Below are positions 46,849-56,373 of a stretch of DNA of 64,000 nucleotides, one piece after another (position 1 is the stretch's first letter; each line of letters starts with the position of its first letter). The notes beneath the pieces were generated by a model. It did not search any database. It was not told where the DNA came from and worked only from the letters and a program-made list of their open reading frames with translations. The position numbers and the translations under genes were made by a program. The DNA comes from Trichothermofontia sichuanensis B231 (GTDB taxonomy: Bacteria; Cyanobacteriota; Cyanobacteriia; B231). Location of the stretch: contig NZ_CP110848.1 in the NCBI RefSeq assembly GCF_026240635.1, forward strand, positions 2,048,501 to 2,112,500. Reading direction: 5' to 3'.

Positions 46849-48027
46849 CTAAGCCCGTTCCGCTAATTCTAGCCAGCGTGCCGTTGCCTGATCGATTGTG
46901 GCCGCTAACTCCGCTAACTGGGTCGCCAAGCTTTGCAGTTCTGAGAAATTGCTGGGAGGGTCATGATACAGTCGCTTTTCCAGGGCGGCCTTCTCCGCTT
47001 CCCAAGCTGGAATTGCGGTTTCCAAACGTTCATATTCCTGCCGTTCCTTATAGGATAATTTGCGCGGTTTTTCAGCCGCGATCGCTGGGGATGATGGTAA
47101 CTGTTCGGCTTTGGTCTTAGAAGCTGCTTTAGATGCTGCTACCTTGGGTACCTGAGTGGCCTCAGCTTGGGCTGTTTCTGCGGCCTGACGGTAGTCTAAA
47201 TAAATCGAATAATTACCAGGATACTCACGGATTTGGCCTTCTCCTTCAAAGGCAAAAATTTTATCCACGGTACGATCGAGGAAATAGCGATCGTGGGAGA
47301 CGACAATGACACAACCGTTGAAATCCTCTAGATAGTCTTCTAAGACCGACAGGGTTTGTACATCTAGATCATTCGTTGGTTCATCTAAAATTAAAACATT
47401 GGGAGCAGCCATCAATACCCGCAACAGGAACAAGCGCCGTCGCTCACCACCGGATAGTTTATGGATTGGGGCATATTGTTGATTAGGTGGAAACAGAAAC
47501 CGCTCTAGAATTTGCGAGGCTGTAATCACACTGCCATCAACTGTTTTTACCAGTTCTGCCACATCCTTGAGATAGTCAATGACGCGTTGATTTTCATTCA
47601 GATGCAGGTCATCCGAGTGTTGATCAAAATAGCCAAACTGGACCGTTACGCCAATTTCCCGCCGTCCCGCATCCGGTTCCACCCGTCCTGTAATGATATC
47701 CATCAGCGTGGATTTACCAATCCCATTGGGACCAATAATCCCCACCCGATCTTCGGGATTGAAATAATAGGTAAAGTCCTTGATCAAAAAGCGATCGCCA
47801 TAGGCTTTATAAATACCTTCAAGTTCAATGACCTTCTCGCCAATCCGTCGCCCCGGCGTAGTAATCGTCACTTTACCCTGGGCTTGTTTAAACGCCTGTT
47901 CCTGCATGGCTTGAATGCGATTGATGCGGGCCTTTTGCTTCGTACTGCGAGCCTTGGGTCCCCGTTTTGGCCACTCCAATTCTGGCTCTCCTGAGTTTAT
48001 GGTGGGGGCGCTACGCGCCCCCACCAT
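46849..48027 (-). CDS. truncated ABC-F protein (C-terminal half only)
   Basis: ABC-F proteins have two ATPase domains joined by a linker and act on ribosomes. This 392-residue ORF contains only the end of the linker (ELEWPKRGPKARSTKQKARI), the second ABC domain and the C-terminal coiled coil. Walker A GPNGIGKS is at 99-106, the signature LSGGERRR near 195, and Walker B VLILDEPTND follows. The first ABC domain (about 230-250 residues) is missing. The first 14 codons, including the ATG, come from family C element C2. No N-terminal half exists in the window. Its ATPase motifs are intact, so a half-protein could be made. I cannot tell if it works. Confidence 0.9.
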   Translation of the reverse strand: MVGARSAPTINSGEPELEWPKRGPKARSTKQKARINRIQAMQEQAFKQAQGKVTITTPGRRIGEKVIELEGIYKAYGDRFLIKDFTYYFNPEDRVGIIGPNGIGKSTLMDIITGRVEPDAGRREIGVTVQFGYFDQHSDDLHLNENQRVIDYLKDVAELVKTVDGSVITASQILERFLFPPNQQYAPIHKLSGGERRRLFLLRVLMAAPNVLILDEPTNDLDVQTLSVLEDYLEDFNGCVIVVSHDRYFLDRTVDKIFAFEGEGQIREYPGNYSIYLDYRQAAETAQAEATQVPKVAASKAASKTKAEQLPSSPAIAAEKPRKLSYKERQEYERLETAIPAWEAEKAALEKRLYHDPPSNFSELQSLATQLAELAATIDQATARWLELAERA

Positions 48028-48094
48028 AAACTCAACGTTTCCGATCGTTTATTTGTAGCTGCTGATCTGCTTACCCCAAAATCCCAGAAGAACC
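47984..48094 (-). repeat. family C element, copy C2, at the ABC-F breakpoint
   Basis: This reversed copy has ends GGCTCTCCTGAG and CCCAGAAGAACC. Its palindrome arm contributes the start codon of the truncated ABC-F gene. Confidence 0.88.
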
Positions 48095-48170
48095 CGTCTT
48101 TTTTGATCGATCGTAAGGTTAATAAAGCCATTGCTAAGATGTCGAAAACTTGAACGGATTGGAACGTATT

Positions 48171-48232
48171 GAACGTGGGATAGTTTGAATGTGGAATAGT
48201 TTGAATGTGGGATAGTTTGAACGTGGGATAGT
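48171..48232. repeat. four tandem 16-bp units
   Basis: The unit is GAA(C/T)GTGG(G/A)ATAGTTT, three full and one 14-base copy. It lies between the ABC-F breakpoint and the NUDIX gene. Confidence 0.8.
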
Positions 48233-48350
48233 CGTCTTGATTATGTGAGTGGGATAGCCGTCTCGGCTTTGTGGATGGCAGGCAGACCCCAGCGATCGCC
48301 CGTTGAATGGGGAATGCCTGTCTCAGCTATCTGGGTGGCAGGCAGGATGC

Positions 48351-48899
48351 CTATCCCAGATGGGGCCGCGCCAGGAAAAAGCTACAAATTGTCTTTGCAT
48401 CGATGGCCTCACCGGCCAAAATGGCCTTTTCGAGATCAGCCGGCGATAACAAAACCACTTCAATATCCTCATCCTCATCCCGGGTAGGCGGTACCTCTAA
48501 CTTGTGCAAATCTTGGGCCAGATAGGCGTAGATGAATTCATCAGAATAACCGGGTGCAAGGGGGAATTTCCCTAACAATTGCCAGCGATCGGCGTGGTAC
48601 CCGGTTTCCTCCTCCAATTCCCGCTGAATCGTCACCAAGGGAGCTTCATCCGGTTCAACTGTCCCCGCAGGAAATTCGAGCAAGCGACCACACAGGGCAA
48701 AGCGATATTGCCGCACCAGCACCAACTGGCCCGCAGCCGTCACCGGTACCGCGAGGGCACCGCCCGGATGTCGAATGCATTCCCAATACCCGATCGCACC
48801 ATTGGGTAGCCGCAACTGTGAGACTTCAAACCTAAACTTACGTCCGTGGTAGGACAGGGATGATTTCAACCGTTGCGGCGGTTCTTGACCTAAAGACAT
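48351..48899 (-). CDS. NUDIX hydrolase (ADP-ribose pyrophosphatase-like)
   Basis: This 182-residue enzyme hydrolyses a nucleoside diphosphate linked to another moiety. The NUDIX box, G-x5-E-x7-REUxEExGU, is complete at 79-101 (GTVEPDEAPLVTIQ, then RELEEETGY). GYSDEFIYAYLAQDL after the box and ECIRHPGGALAVPVT before it match the ADP-ribose pyrophosphatase group. Two related ATGGCAGGCAG repeats lie just beyond its 3' end (48275-48345). Confidence 0.9.
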   Translation of the reverse strand: MSLGQEPPQRLKSSLSYHGRKFRFEVSQLRLPNGAIGYWECIRHPGGALAVPVTAAGQLVLVRQYRFALCGRLLEFPAGTVEPDEAPLVTIQRELEEETGYHADRWQLLGKFPLAPGYSDEFIYAYLAQDLHKLEVPPTRDEDEDIEVVLLSPADLEKAILAGEAIDAKTICSFFLARPHLG

Positions 48900-48945
48900 A
48901 ATCCTCAGAGCTTGGTGACAGAGATAACAACAGGGAGAACGGCAG

Positions 48946-49052
48946 TATAGTCATTTCAATTTAAGCTGAAACAGCACCCTCACCCCCAGCCCCTTTCCCA
49001 GAGCGGCAGAGAGGAGTGAAAAACGGTATCTTTCTTATTTGGATTGACCATA
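48946..49052. repeat. family A element, copy A9 (107 bp)
   Basis: Full-length copy with ends TATAGTCATTTCAAT and GGATTGACCATA, about 45 bases upstream of the NUDIX start. Confidence 0.85.
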
Positions 49053-49143
49053 AAGGCAATGCTAGGTGCAAGATAATGTTTTGACTACAAGCCTTGACCC
49101 TGGCCTAGTCTAGCAGCAATCTCAGTGAACACCACCTTGTCCC

Positions 49144-50769
49144 CTAGCCGGTCTTGCGCCGTAGCACTGCCAAATTCTGTGTCTCATCGTTCACAATTAC
49201 TTCAAAATGAGACTTAATCGGTTCCAACTCAATCCAACCTGCAAGCCCCGACCAATCTGCCAGGTATTGAATTTGTCCCCCCTGCTCATCAAACGTCGCT
49301 TCAACCACATAAGTCGGAATCTGGCCCTTAAGCAGGGCGATTAATGCTTGTAGATTAACCTTCCCATCCAGGTTAATGGTGCGATCGTGGAAAAAGCCCA
49401 GAGTACCCGTCTGAATTGCTCCAACCCAGGTTGATTTCGGAACATTTTCATTAACCCACCTGACCACCTGAAAATGCTCATGCTCAGTTCCCAACTTATA
49501 CAGCCGGAAGTTTAATAATAGAATTAAAACCAGTATGGCAATACGGCTATAAGGGAATAGACGCTGTGTCAAGAAACCCACTGGCCAGGATTTGACCCAC
49601 TCTGTCAGGATAGCCACCGTAAACATGGCCAGGAAGGGGGAGAGGGGGAACAAATAGCGGCTCAAAAAGTGAGCTGCACCAAAGAAAAAACCATAGTAGA
49701 TAATAAGAATAGCCCCATAGGTGGTGATCACATAAAAGCAGATTCGCTCCTGGGGTTGCATCAGGCGTACTGCCGAAACAAACAGTGCAATCAAATAGAT
49801 AATGACTACCAGAGAGGTAATTACCAGGAAGAGGAAAACTCTTTCCAATGCTGCTGGCACGGGCAAAATAATGCTGGCATATTCAAATAATTTGCTTGGC
49901 AACTGTACTGCATTATTCCCAAAGGTGGCCATCGCAGACTGGGCAGTTCCACTGATCGGTACAATGCTGCCAAAGTTAATCTGGTTATAAACTAACCACG
50001 GACTAACTACAATGAGGGAGGTGAGACCCATGAGCAGCGATTCACCCAACCGGCGAGGAAGTTCCGATTGCCGCGCGGGGAAAATCAACCCTAGCAAGGT
50101 ATGCCAACCCGTGATAGCTGCAACTAAAAAAACCGCATCATTGCGTGACCAAAAGGTGAGTCCCAGTAAGGCCCCCAATTTGAGGGCGAAGCCGAGGTGT
50201 AGCTGTGTGGTTGATAGCGTCTGCTCATGCTGATACCAGACATAGACCGATAGCAACACGAGTAGGCTGTATAACCCTGTTTCCAAACAATTCATGCTGT
50301 GGGGAACAACGATCGCACTGGCATACCACAAACCTGCTGTCAGCGCAGCCATTGCTGTGGCCTGTTCCCGTTGTCGTAACACCGAGGCAGCCAGTAAAAA
50401 GAGTAGGCCCGCTGCCCCTAAGCTAAACGACACCTGTAATACCAGCGCAATCACTACCCCAGCCGGTTTATCGCCACCCACAAGCCAAAATCCAACCGCC
50501 TGAATAAGGGTAAAAAGGGGCTGGGTGCCATTGGTGGGAATGGTACCATCGGCAGTACTCATGCCATGCTCCAAAGCGATGTTGCAGGCGATCGTGAGCA
50601 TCAAGTAGCCGTCCTCTGTGGGAAACTGACTGAGGCGGCGGGTTGGGCTGAAGAGGGGAGCAAGGCGCGAAATCAACCCAATGGCCATCAGTCCCGCCAC
50701 CAACGACCAGAGGATTTTTACCGATCGGGTCAGGGAGCTAGGAGTCTGCCAGGGAAATGGTTGCTGCAT
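49144..50769 (-). CDS. multi-span GT-C-like membrane glycosyltransferase
   Basis: This 541-residue protein has about 11-12 hydrophobic segments spread over residues 20-430, then a soluble C-terminal domain. The first periplasmic loop carries an acidic motif (SQFPTEDGYLMLTIACNIA), as GT-C transferases using lipid-linked sugars do (PMT/ArnT/GT39 type). A second conserved loop is NGTQPLFTLIQAVGFW. Specificity cannot be read. A role in glycosylating a surface polymer or protein is inference from the fold. Confidence 0.7.
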   Translation of the reverse strand: MQQPFPWQTPSSLTRSVKILWSLVAGLMAIGLISRLAPLFSPTRRLSQFPTEDGYLMLTIACNIALEHGMSTADGTIPTNGTQPLFTLIQAVGFWLVGGDKPAGVVIALVLQVSFSLGAAGLLFLLAASVLRQREQATAMAALTAGLWYASAIVVPHSMNCLETGLYSLLVLLSVYVWYQHEQTLSTTQLHLGFALKLGALLGLTFWSRNDAVFLVAAITGWHTLLGLIFPARQSELPRRLGESLLMGLTSLIVVSPWLVYNQINFGSIVPISGTAQSAMATFGNNAVQLPSKLFEYASIILPVPAALERVFLFLVITSLVVIIYLIALFVSAVRLMQPQERICFYVITTYGAILIIYYGFFFGAAHFLSRYLFPLSPFLAMFTVAILTEWVKSWPVGFLTQRLFPYSRIAILVLILLLNFRLYKLGTEHEHFQVVRWVNENVPKSTWVGAIQTGTLGFFHDRTINLDGKVNLQALIALLKGQIPTYVVEATFDEQGGQIQYLADWSGLAGWIELEPIKSHFEVIVNDETQNLAVLRRKTG

Positions 50770-50841
50770 AGAATTACAGGAGCGACAGGCAGGTGCGACG
50801 AGCTAGGCTATCCCAGTTCTGACATAGGGGGATCACGGCAC

Positions 50842-51028
50842 TCCTCATCCCCCACCCCCTTCTTCCAGGCCCCTAGCCCCCCGTTTGCAGGGGGATGGGG
50901 CGAAGGGGAACCGGATTGGCAAGGCTCTCTCCCGCTCGGGGAGAAGATTTAAGGTGAGGGTCCCCCTAGGGGGACGCTCCCAGCCTACCCAGGTAAAACG
51001 GTACTTTATGATTGCGGTAAAGACTGTA
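50842..51028 (+). repeat. family B element, copy B3 (left end decayed)
   Basis: The right end is ATTGCGGTAAAGACTGTA, and CCTACCCAGGTAAAACGGTA is shared with the other B copies. The left terminus is not recognisable. The element ends 13 bases before the cobW stop. Confidence 0.65.
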
Positions 51029-51040
51029 ATGTTGACTGTA

Positions 51041-52252
51041 CTAGCGGAAGCTTTTCCCGCGATTGGGCGAAGAGGGCATACACAAGCAATTGTTCAACTG
51101 GGTACGCAACGTTGCGTGATCGAGATCTTGGCCAATTAAGACCAATTGATTTTGGGGTTGACCTTTCCACTCTTCATCATCTAGAGAAAAGCGTTTGCCA
51201 CTCAGGTGGAAAATATGGCGTTTAGGACTCTCATCAAACCAGAGAATTCCCTTCGCGCGAAAGACGGTGGGGGGCAGTTGGTTATCGAGGAAATGCTGGA
51301 ACTTGCGAATGGAAAAGGGACGATTGCTTTGAAAGGAAAGGGAGGTGAAGCCATCTACCGCCAAATGGTCGGAGTGATGATGTGCATGATCGTGTTCATG
51401 TTCGCAATGGCCGTGCTCATGATCACAGTTGCTATGGTCGCCATGGGCATGGGTAGCATCAGGTTCGTGGTGGGGTGCGTGGCCAGACGCGTGGGCATGT
51501 TCACAATGGCCATGTTCGTGATCGCAATGGGTGTGATCGTGCCCGTTGGGAGTGGGATCAGCGTTGGTGGCGCGATCGTGCTCAGGATGGAAATACCTAT
51601 CCGACTCGAACAGCCCCACACTCAGGATCAAAGGCAAGGGAACATTCCCCCTCACGGTTCGGAGCACGCGGGCATCCTGCTTAATATCGCGAATGCGAGC
51701 CTCCAGCCGATCTAAATCCGCTTCATCCACTAGATCCGCCTTATTCAGCAAAATAATGTCTCCATAAGCAATTTGGTTATAGGCCGCTTGACTGTTGAAC
51801 AGATCCAAGCTGTAGTTCTCAGCATCCACCAGGGTAATAATCGAATCCAGACGTGTCAGATCCCGTAGTTCGGTCCCCAGGAAGGACAGGGCCACGGGCA
51901 GGGGGTCTGCTAGCCCCGTCGTTTCAACCACCAGGTAATCGACCCGATCCGGGCGCTCTAACACCTTGTAGACAGCTTCAATCAGATCGTTATTGATGGT
52001 GCAGCAGATACAGCCATTGCTTAACGCCACCATGTCATCTTCAGTGGCAATGATTAGCTCATTATCGATCCCGATCTCGCCAAACTCATTGACCAAAACG
52101 GCTGTTTTGAGGCCCTGCTGGTTGCTGAGGATATGGTTAAGCAGGGTTGTCTTACCACTGCCCAGGAAACCGGTAATGATGGTGACGGGCATCCCATGCT
52201 TGGGGGCATCCATTGCGGTTGCAGGGGTGGGTGAGAGGATGGATTGTGTCAT
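51041..52252 (-). CDS. CobW/COG0523-family GTPase with His-rich loop
   Basis: This 403-residue G3E GTPase is likely a metal chaperone, zinc or cobalt. The P-loop GFLGSGKT is at 28-35, the metal motif CxCC is in NGCICCTINNDL, and the guanine-specific motif is LLNKADLV. Between the GTPase and C-terminal domains lies a loop with about thirty histidines, containing two copies of CDHEHGHCEH, probably metal storage. The C-terminal CobW domain ends in QNQLVLIGQDLD. The ATG at 52252 (MTQSILSP) is chosen; the open 88 codons upstream are antisense to the desA leader. It is divergent from desA. Confidence 0.92.
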   Translation of the reverse strand: MTQSILSPTPATAMDAPKHGMPVTIITGFLGSGKTTLLNHILSNQQGLKTAVLVNEFGEIGIDNELIIATEDDMVALSNGCICCTINNDLIEAVYKVLERPDRVDYLVVETTGLADPLPVALSFLGTELRDLTRLDSIITLVDAENYSLDLFNSQAAYNQIAYGDIILLNKADLVDEADLDRLEARIRDIKQDARVLRTVRGNVPLPLILSVGLFESDRYFHPEHDRATNADPTPNGHDHTHCDHEHGHCEHAHASGHAPHHEPDATHAHGDHSNCDHEHGHCEHEHDHAHHHSDHLAVDGFTSLSFQSNRPFSIRKFQHFLDNQLPPTVFRAKGILWFDESPKRHIFHLSGKRFSLDDEEWKGQPQNQLVLIGQDLDHATLRTQLNNCLCMPSSPNRGKSFR

Positions 52253-52450
52253 AACAGCACTATCTGCAAGGAACCGAGAGACTATCCATGAGCCTAACAA
52301 AAATTGCTGGCATTCTGTGGCCAGCGTGGGCGAGATGGCAGCGATCGTCCCTCGAGTGAGCGTGAGCTGATTGACGGTACCAAGGGCTGGGCAATAGGTA
52401 TTTTGGCGGATGCGTGGTTCAATATTACTCAGCCTTTTACGAGTATTTAC

Positions 52451-53503
52451 ATGACAGCAACGACGGACAAACCCGCCTGTAAGGCCGAGCAAACGGCGAT
52501 CGCTCCTACGACCCACGCTAACTTTGAATTAAAAGATGTCATCAAAAGCATCCCCCGCGAGTGTTTTGAGAAAAATCGCGTAAAAGCCTGGTTTAACGTT
52601 TTCCTGAGTACCGCTGCCGTCAGTCTGGGCTATATCGCCATTGCCTATTGCCCCTGGTATTTGCTGCCCGTTGCCTGGTTTTTTACGGGCACAGCCCTGA
52701 CCGGCTGGTTTGTAATTGCCCATGACTGTGGTCATCGCTCCTTTGCCCAGCGCCGCTGGGTGAATGATGGGGTTGGTCATCTGTTGATGTTGCCCCTCAT
52801 TTACCCCTTCCATAGCTGGCGGCTACTCCACAATCACCACCATGCCCACACCAATAAGATGGAAGAGGATAATGGGTGGCGGCCCTGGACACGGGAGGAG
52901 TATGCCAGTGCTAGCCCTTTCATGCGGGGCTTCTATCGATCGCTACGGGGACGGTTGTGGTGGCTGGCGTCGATCGCCCACTGGGCTACGCTACACTTTG
53001 ATCCGCGCCAAGTTAAACCTCGGCACCGGAATGCAGTCAGGCGTTCGATCGCGGTGGTGGTTATTTTCGCGACCATCTTTTTCCCAGCGCTGATCCTGAC
53101 GACAGGGGTTTGGGGCTTTGTGAAGTTCTGGCTGATGCCCTGGTTAGGCTATCACTTTTGGATGAGTACCTTCACCCTGGTTCATCATACTGATCCGGAG
53201 ATCCAATTTTATCCGGCGGCCCAATGGCACGAAGCCTATTCCCAACTCGCGGGCACTCTCCACTGTACCTATCCCCGCTGGGTGGAAATCCTTTGTCACA
53301 ACATCAATGTGCATGTGCCCCACCATATCTCGGCGGCGATCCCGTCCTACAATCTCCCGATGGCCTATGCCAGCCTCAAGCAAAATTGGGGAGAGTATAT
53401 CCAGGAACGGCAGTTTTCCTGGGCAATGATGCAGCGGATCATCAATCACTGCCATCTTTATGATCCGAGGGTCGCCTACCAACCCTTTGATCGCGATCGC
53501 TAG
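52451..53503 (+). CDS. desA: delta-12 (omega-6) acyl-lipid desaturase DesA
   Basis: This membrane di-iron enzyme adds the second double bond to oleoyl chains of membrane lipids. Three histidine boxes are present: HDCGH (91-95), HNHHH (127-131) and HVPHH (about 287-291), with hydrophobic pairs around residues 50-90 and 190-230. The ATG at 52451 gives 350 residues, the normal DesA length; 49 upstream codons are open but unlike the family. DesA genes are often induced by cold in cyanobacteria. The rbp gene at 34160 is of another cold-responsive type, but no shared signal is visible. Confidence 0.95.
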   Translation: MTATTDKPACKAEQTAIAPTTHANFELKDVIKSIPRECFEKNRVKAWFNVFLSTAAVSLGYIAIAYCPWYLLPVAWFFTGTALTGWFVIAHDCGHRSFAQRRWVNDGVGHLLMLPLIYPFHSWRLLHNHHHAHTNKMEEDNGWRPWTREEYASASPFMRGFYRSLRGRLWWLASIAHWATLHFDPRQVKPRHRNAVRRSIAVVVIFATIFFPALILTTGVWGFVKFWLMPWLGYHFWMSTFTLVHHTDPEIQFYPAAQWHEAYSQLAGTLHCTYPRWVEILCHNINVHVPHHISAAIPSYNLPMAYASLKQNWGEYIQERQFSWAMMQRIINHCHLYDPRVAYQPFDRDR

Positions 53504-53637
53504 CTCCAGCACTGAATATAGGGTCATCTGAATATAGGGTCAGGCGAGCGAGCAAGAATGGCTTTCTTGCCTGCAACCCCCTATAACAACCCTCTACGAC
53601 ACTATTGTTAGTTTTTGGTTAGTTTTTGCAGAGGATT

Positions 53638-53744
53638 GATAGTCTTTACAATTTAGGCCGAAACGGTGCCCTCATCCCTAGTCTCTCTCCCAGAGCGGGA
53701 CAGGGGAGTGAAGAACTGTATCGTTCTTATTTGGATTGACCATA
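53638..53744. repeat. family A element, copy A10
   Basis: The left end is decayed (GATAGTCTTTACAATT). The right end GGATTGACCATA is intact and shares its last TA with element B4. Confidence 0.75.
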
Positions 53745-53909
53745 CAGTCTTTACCTTAATCATAAAGTGCAGCTTTACCCGGGTAGGATGGGCGCAGTCC
53801 ATAGGTGTGGCTCTCCCCACCTGGGAGAAGGGGTTGGGGGATGCGGGCCGCCGGTCGGATCGAGATCCAAGTCTTAACCGTGTACTGAGTAAATTAGGTA
53901 AAGGCTGTA
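53743..53909. repeat. family B element, copy B4 (167 bp)
   Basis: Ends TACAGTCTTTACCTTAAT and ATTAGGTAAAGGCTGTA are inverted repeats. It sits exactly between A10 and A11. Confidence 0.85.
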
Positions 53910-54004
53910 TAGTTATTTCAGATTAGAAAGAGATGTCTAAGCCCCCTCCCTCTCTAGGGGTTGGAGGTGAGCGTGTTGTTTCAGCCTAAATGGCAATGAC
54001 TATA
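53908..54004. repeat. family A element, copy A11 (97 bp)
   Basis: This copy has the alternative left end TATAGTTATTTCAGATTAG and the standard right end GGCAATGACTATA. Its first TA is the last TA of B4. Confidence 0.8.
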
Positions 54005-54178
54005 ATGCTTTCGGCGGATGTCGCCCTCTATCAAGCTAGGTGCCGAGAAATCGGGGGGCTAGGGCAGCGATCGCGATCTGCAATCGGCTACTCCTCTAAT
54101 CTCTACGACCTAATCTCTATGACCGATCAAGGGTTGAGCCTGCTGATAGTCCCTTAGGGGGAGTCAATCCGGCCAGGA

Positions 54179-54781
54179 TTACCGCAGGGCTTCCGGTACG
54201 GTTACGGCTGAGAGACCGGCGATCGCCCGTAGGTTTTGCGATCGCAGCAACTCGACGAAACTGAGCGTGGTCCGATTTTCCAGATCCGCGATCGCGGCAA
54301 TTCCCTCTAATAGATGCCGTGCCGCATCAGCTTCCGTATAGCCCCGCCGTTGGGCGGTTTGCAGGGCTGCTTCATCCGCTTCGAGTTCGCGCTGGGTTTG
54401 GGTCTGACTGCGCCAGAGTTGCACCACCCCGATCGTACTCAGCCCCCCTGCCATCAGGGTTCCCACCGCATCCCCCTGGCTGAGTTCCACCACCGCCCCC
54501 ACCAGACCAGCTAGAATGGGGCCCTGGTAGAGATCGAGCTTGAACCAGCGCACCCCCAGCGTCCAGGCCACTGCCCGCAATAACAACAGGTCCCGTTGGG
54601 GACGGGGAAGACGCCCCCACAGGTCAAAGTTAATGCTGATCAGTCGGGTTTGTCGCCACGGGGGGGGCAGTTGCACTTCGAGGACCGATCGTTGTTCCGG
54701 GCGACTCACCAGCTTGGCGTGCATACGTCCTGAAGCGGGCATCAAATCCCGCAAACGGGCAATTTCAGTATCTGGATTCAT
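54179..54781 (-). CDS. DUF3318 membrane protein
   Basis: This 200-residue cyanobacterial protein begins MNPDTEIARLRDLMPASGRM, the DUF3318 signature, followed by INFDLWGRLPRPQRDLLLLR. One hydrophobic stretch (about 105-140) suggests membrane association. The C-terminal part is helical and acidic (RELEADEAALQTAQRRGYTE), a style shared with proteins bearing a degenerate metallopeptidase helix. No function is established. Confidence 0.8.
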   Translation of the reverse strand: MNPDTEIARLRDLMPASGRMHAKLVSRPEQRSVLEVQLPPPWRQTRLISINFDLWGRLPRPQRDLLLLRAVAWTLGVRWFKLDLYQGPILAGLVGAVVELSQGDAVGTLMAGGLSTIGVVQLWRSQTQTQRELEADEAALQTAQRRGYTEADAARHLLEGIAAIADLENRTTLSFVELLRSQNLRAIAGLSAVTVPEALR

Positions 54782-54898
54782 TGTTCTTCTTGGCCACTCC
54801 TGTCCTTACTCTCTGCCTTAGGGCGATCGTCCTGCCTCCGACAAGGGATCGTCACCACGCTTTGATCTTATCGCCACAGGTATTGCCATCCGGCTAGT

Positions 54899-55002
54899 TA
54901 TAGTTATTTCGGATTAGGAAGAGATGTCTAAGCTCCTCTCCCGCTCTGGGAAGAGGGGTTGGGGGTGAGGGGGCTGTTTCAGCCTAAATGGCAATGACTA
55001 TA
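54899..55002. repeat. family A element, copy A12 (104 bp)
   Basis: Ends TATAGTTATTTCGGATTAG and GGCAATGACTATA, the alternative-end type also seen in A11. Confidence 0.85.
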
Positions 55003-55050
55003 AGAGAGGGGATCCAGAGAAAACCTTAGCGTCGAGGCCAAGACAGGATT

Positions 55051-56151
55051 CTAACTACACCCATCGATCTGTTCCAATAAGGCTTGTAGGGCAGCCTGAA
55101 TCGCCGTTGGGGTTGTTGTAGAAGTCCCAAACTGACGCACAACCAAACTGGCAGCCAGGTTACCTAAAACTGCTGCCTCCCAGGCAGAAGCGCCTGCAAC
55201 CAAGGCCAAGGTCAGGGCGGCAACGACCGTATCCCCAGCTCCCGTTACATCAAATACATCGGTTTTATTAAAGGCAGGAATTAGGGAGATGGTCGCCTCA
55301 GCAGGCACTGTTTGGCATAGGGACGGCTCCCTTGTCTGCCGTTCCCACAGGGCCATGCCCTCTTCGCCTCGGGTAATCAAGAGATAGTGAGCGTCGGTCA
55401 GGGCAAGCAGATCCCGACCCGCCTGCTGGAGGGTGGCTAAATCGCGAATTGGATAGCCCACGGCGAGTTCCGCTTCCGGCAGGTTAGGCGTAAAAACCAT
55501 TGCTCCTCGGTAGCGAGTGAGGTGAGCCTGGGCATCCACGATCGTGCGGGGGTGGGCGAGGGCGGCAGTGATCACGGGAGCGGTCAAGACACCATCGCCG
55601 TAGTCAGAGCAGACGATCGCATCCACATGGGGTTGATGGGCTTGGATATAAGCGGCAAGCTGGTGTTGCAGGTCGGGATGGGGGAGCGCATCGGAGCGAC
55701 GATCGACCCGAACAATTTGCTGGGTGACCGACTGGCGCGCATGGCCAGAAATCCGGGTTTTGGTCACGGTAGGCCGATCGCGATCGACGAAAATACCGTT
55801 GGTATCTACCCCCACCTCACTAAACAACCGTCGTAACACCTCTCCCTGGGCATCCGCCCCCACCAGCCCCACTGCCTGGACCTGAGCACCCAGGGTAGCC
55901 AGATTGTAAATGGCATTGGCGCCGCCGCCGGGCACCTGGCGGGTTTCCTCATGGCGCAGGATCAGAACCGGCGCTTCTCGCGATAGCCGCTCCACCTGCC
56001 CAGTCAAGAATTCATCGAGGGTCAAATCCCCCACAACCAAAACCCGCGCCTGGTGGAACTGGGCCAAGATCTCCTGCAATCGCGGGGCCGCTACCCGCAG
56101 GCGATGGCAAAACGCTGCATCCAAAGCCGTACCCAAGGACATCAGGAACAC
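55051..56151 (-). CDS. hldA: PfkB-family heptose-7-phosphate kinase (HldA/RfaE1-like)
   Basis: This 366-residue kinase probably phosphorylates D-glycero-D-manno-heptose 7-phosphate on the way to ADP-heptose for surface polysaccharide. Signs are VLVVGDLTLDEFLTGQVERL, substrate loop VPGGGANAIYNLATLGAQV, CSDYGDGVL, and the PfkB C-terminal signature FDVTGAGDTVVAALTLAL with the catalytic Asp. The nucleotidyltransferase domain found in HldE is absent, so another gene must supply it. The ribokinase family is broad, so the substrate is by resemblance. Confidence 0.82.
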   Translation of the reverse strand: MFLMSLGTALDAAFCHRLRVAAPRLQEILAQFHQARVLVVGDLTLDEFLTGQVERLSREAPVLILRHEETRQVPGGGANAIYNLATLGAQVQAVGLVGADAQGEVLRRLFSEVGVDTNGIFVDRDRPTVTKTRISGHARQSVTQQIVRVDRRSDALPHPDLQHQLAAYIQAHQPHVDAIVCSDYGDGVLTAPVITAALAHPRTIVDAQAHLTRYRGAMVFTPNLPEAELAVGYPIRDLATLQQAGRDLLALTDAHYLLITRGEEGMALWERQTREPSLCQTVPAEATISLIPAFNKTDVFDVTGAGDTVVAALTLALVAGASAWEAAVLGNLAASLVVRQFGTSTTTPTAIQAALQALLEQIDGCS

Positions 56152-56199
56152 CCTACTGTTAGCTCAACACAATTGCTGGATCGATCGCAATCGATCGCA

Positions 56200-56311
56200 G
56201 GCTCTTCTGGGATTTTGGGGTAAACAGTATCAGCAACTACAAATAAACGATCGGAAACGTTGAGTTTATGGTGGGGGCGCGTAGCGCCCCCACCATAAAC
56301 TCAGGAGAGCC
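56200..56311 (+). repeat. family C element, copy C3 (112 bp)
   Basis: Ends GGCTCTTCTGGG and CTCAGGAGAGCC, palindrome intact with loop CGTAG. It starts 49 bases upstream of the hldA start codon. Confidence 0.88.
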
Positions 56312-56373
56312 CGATCGCAAGAATCTGAGGTGTTTCCATCTTCTAGGATTTTGGGAAATGCCAGCAAGCTGCC

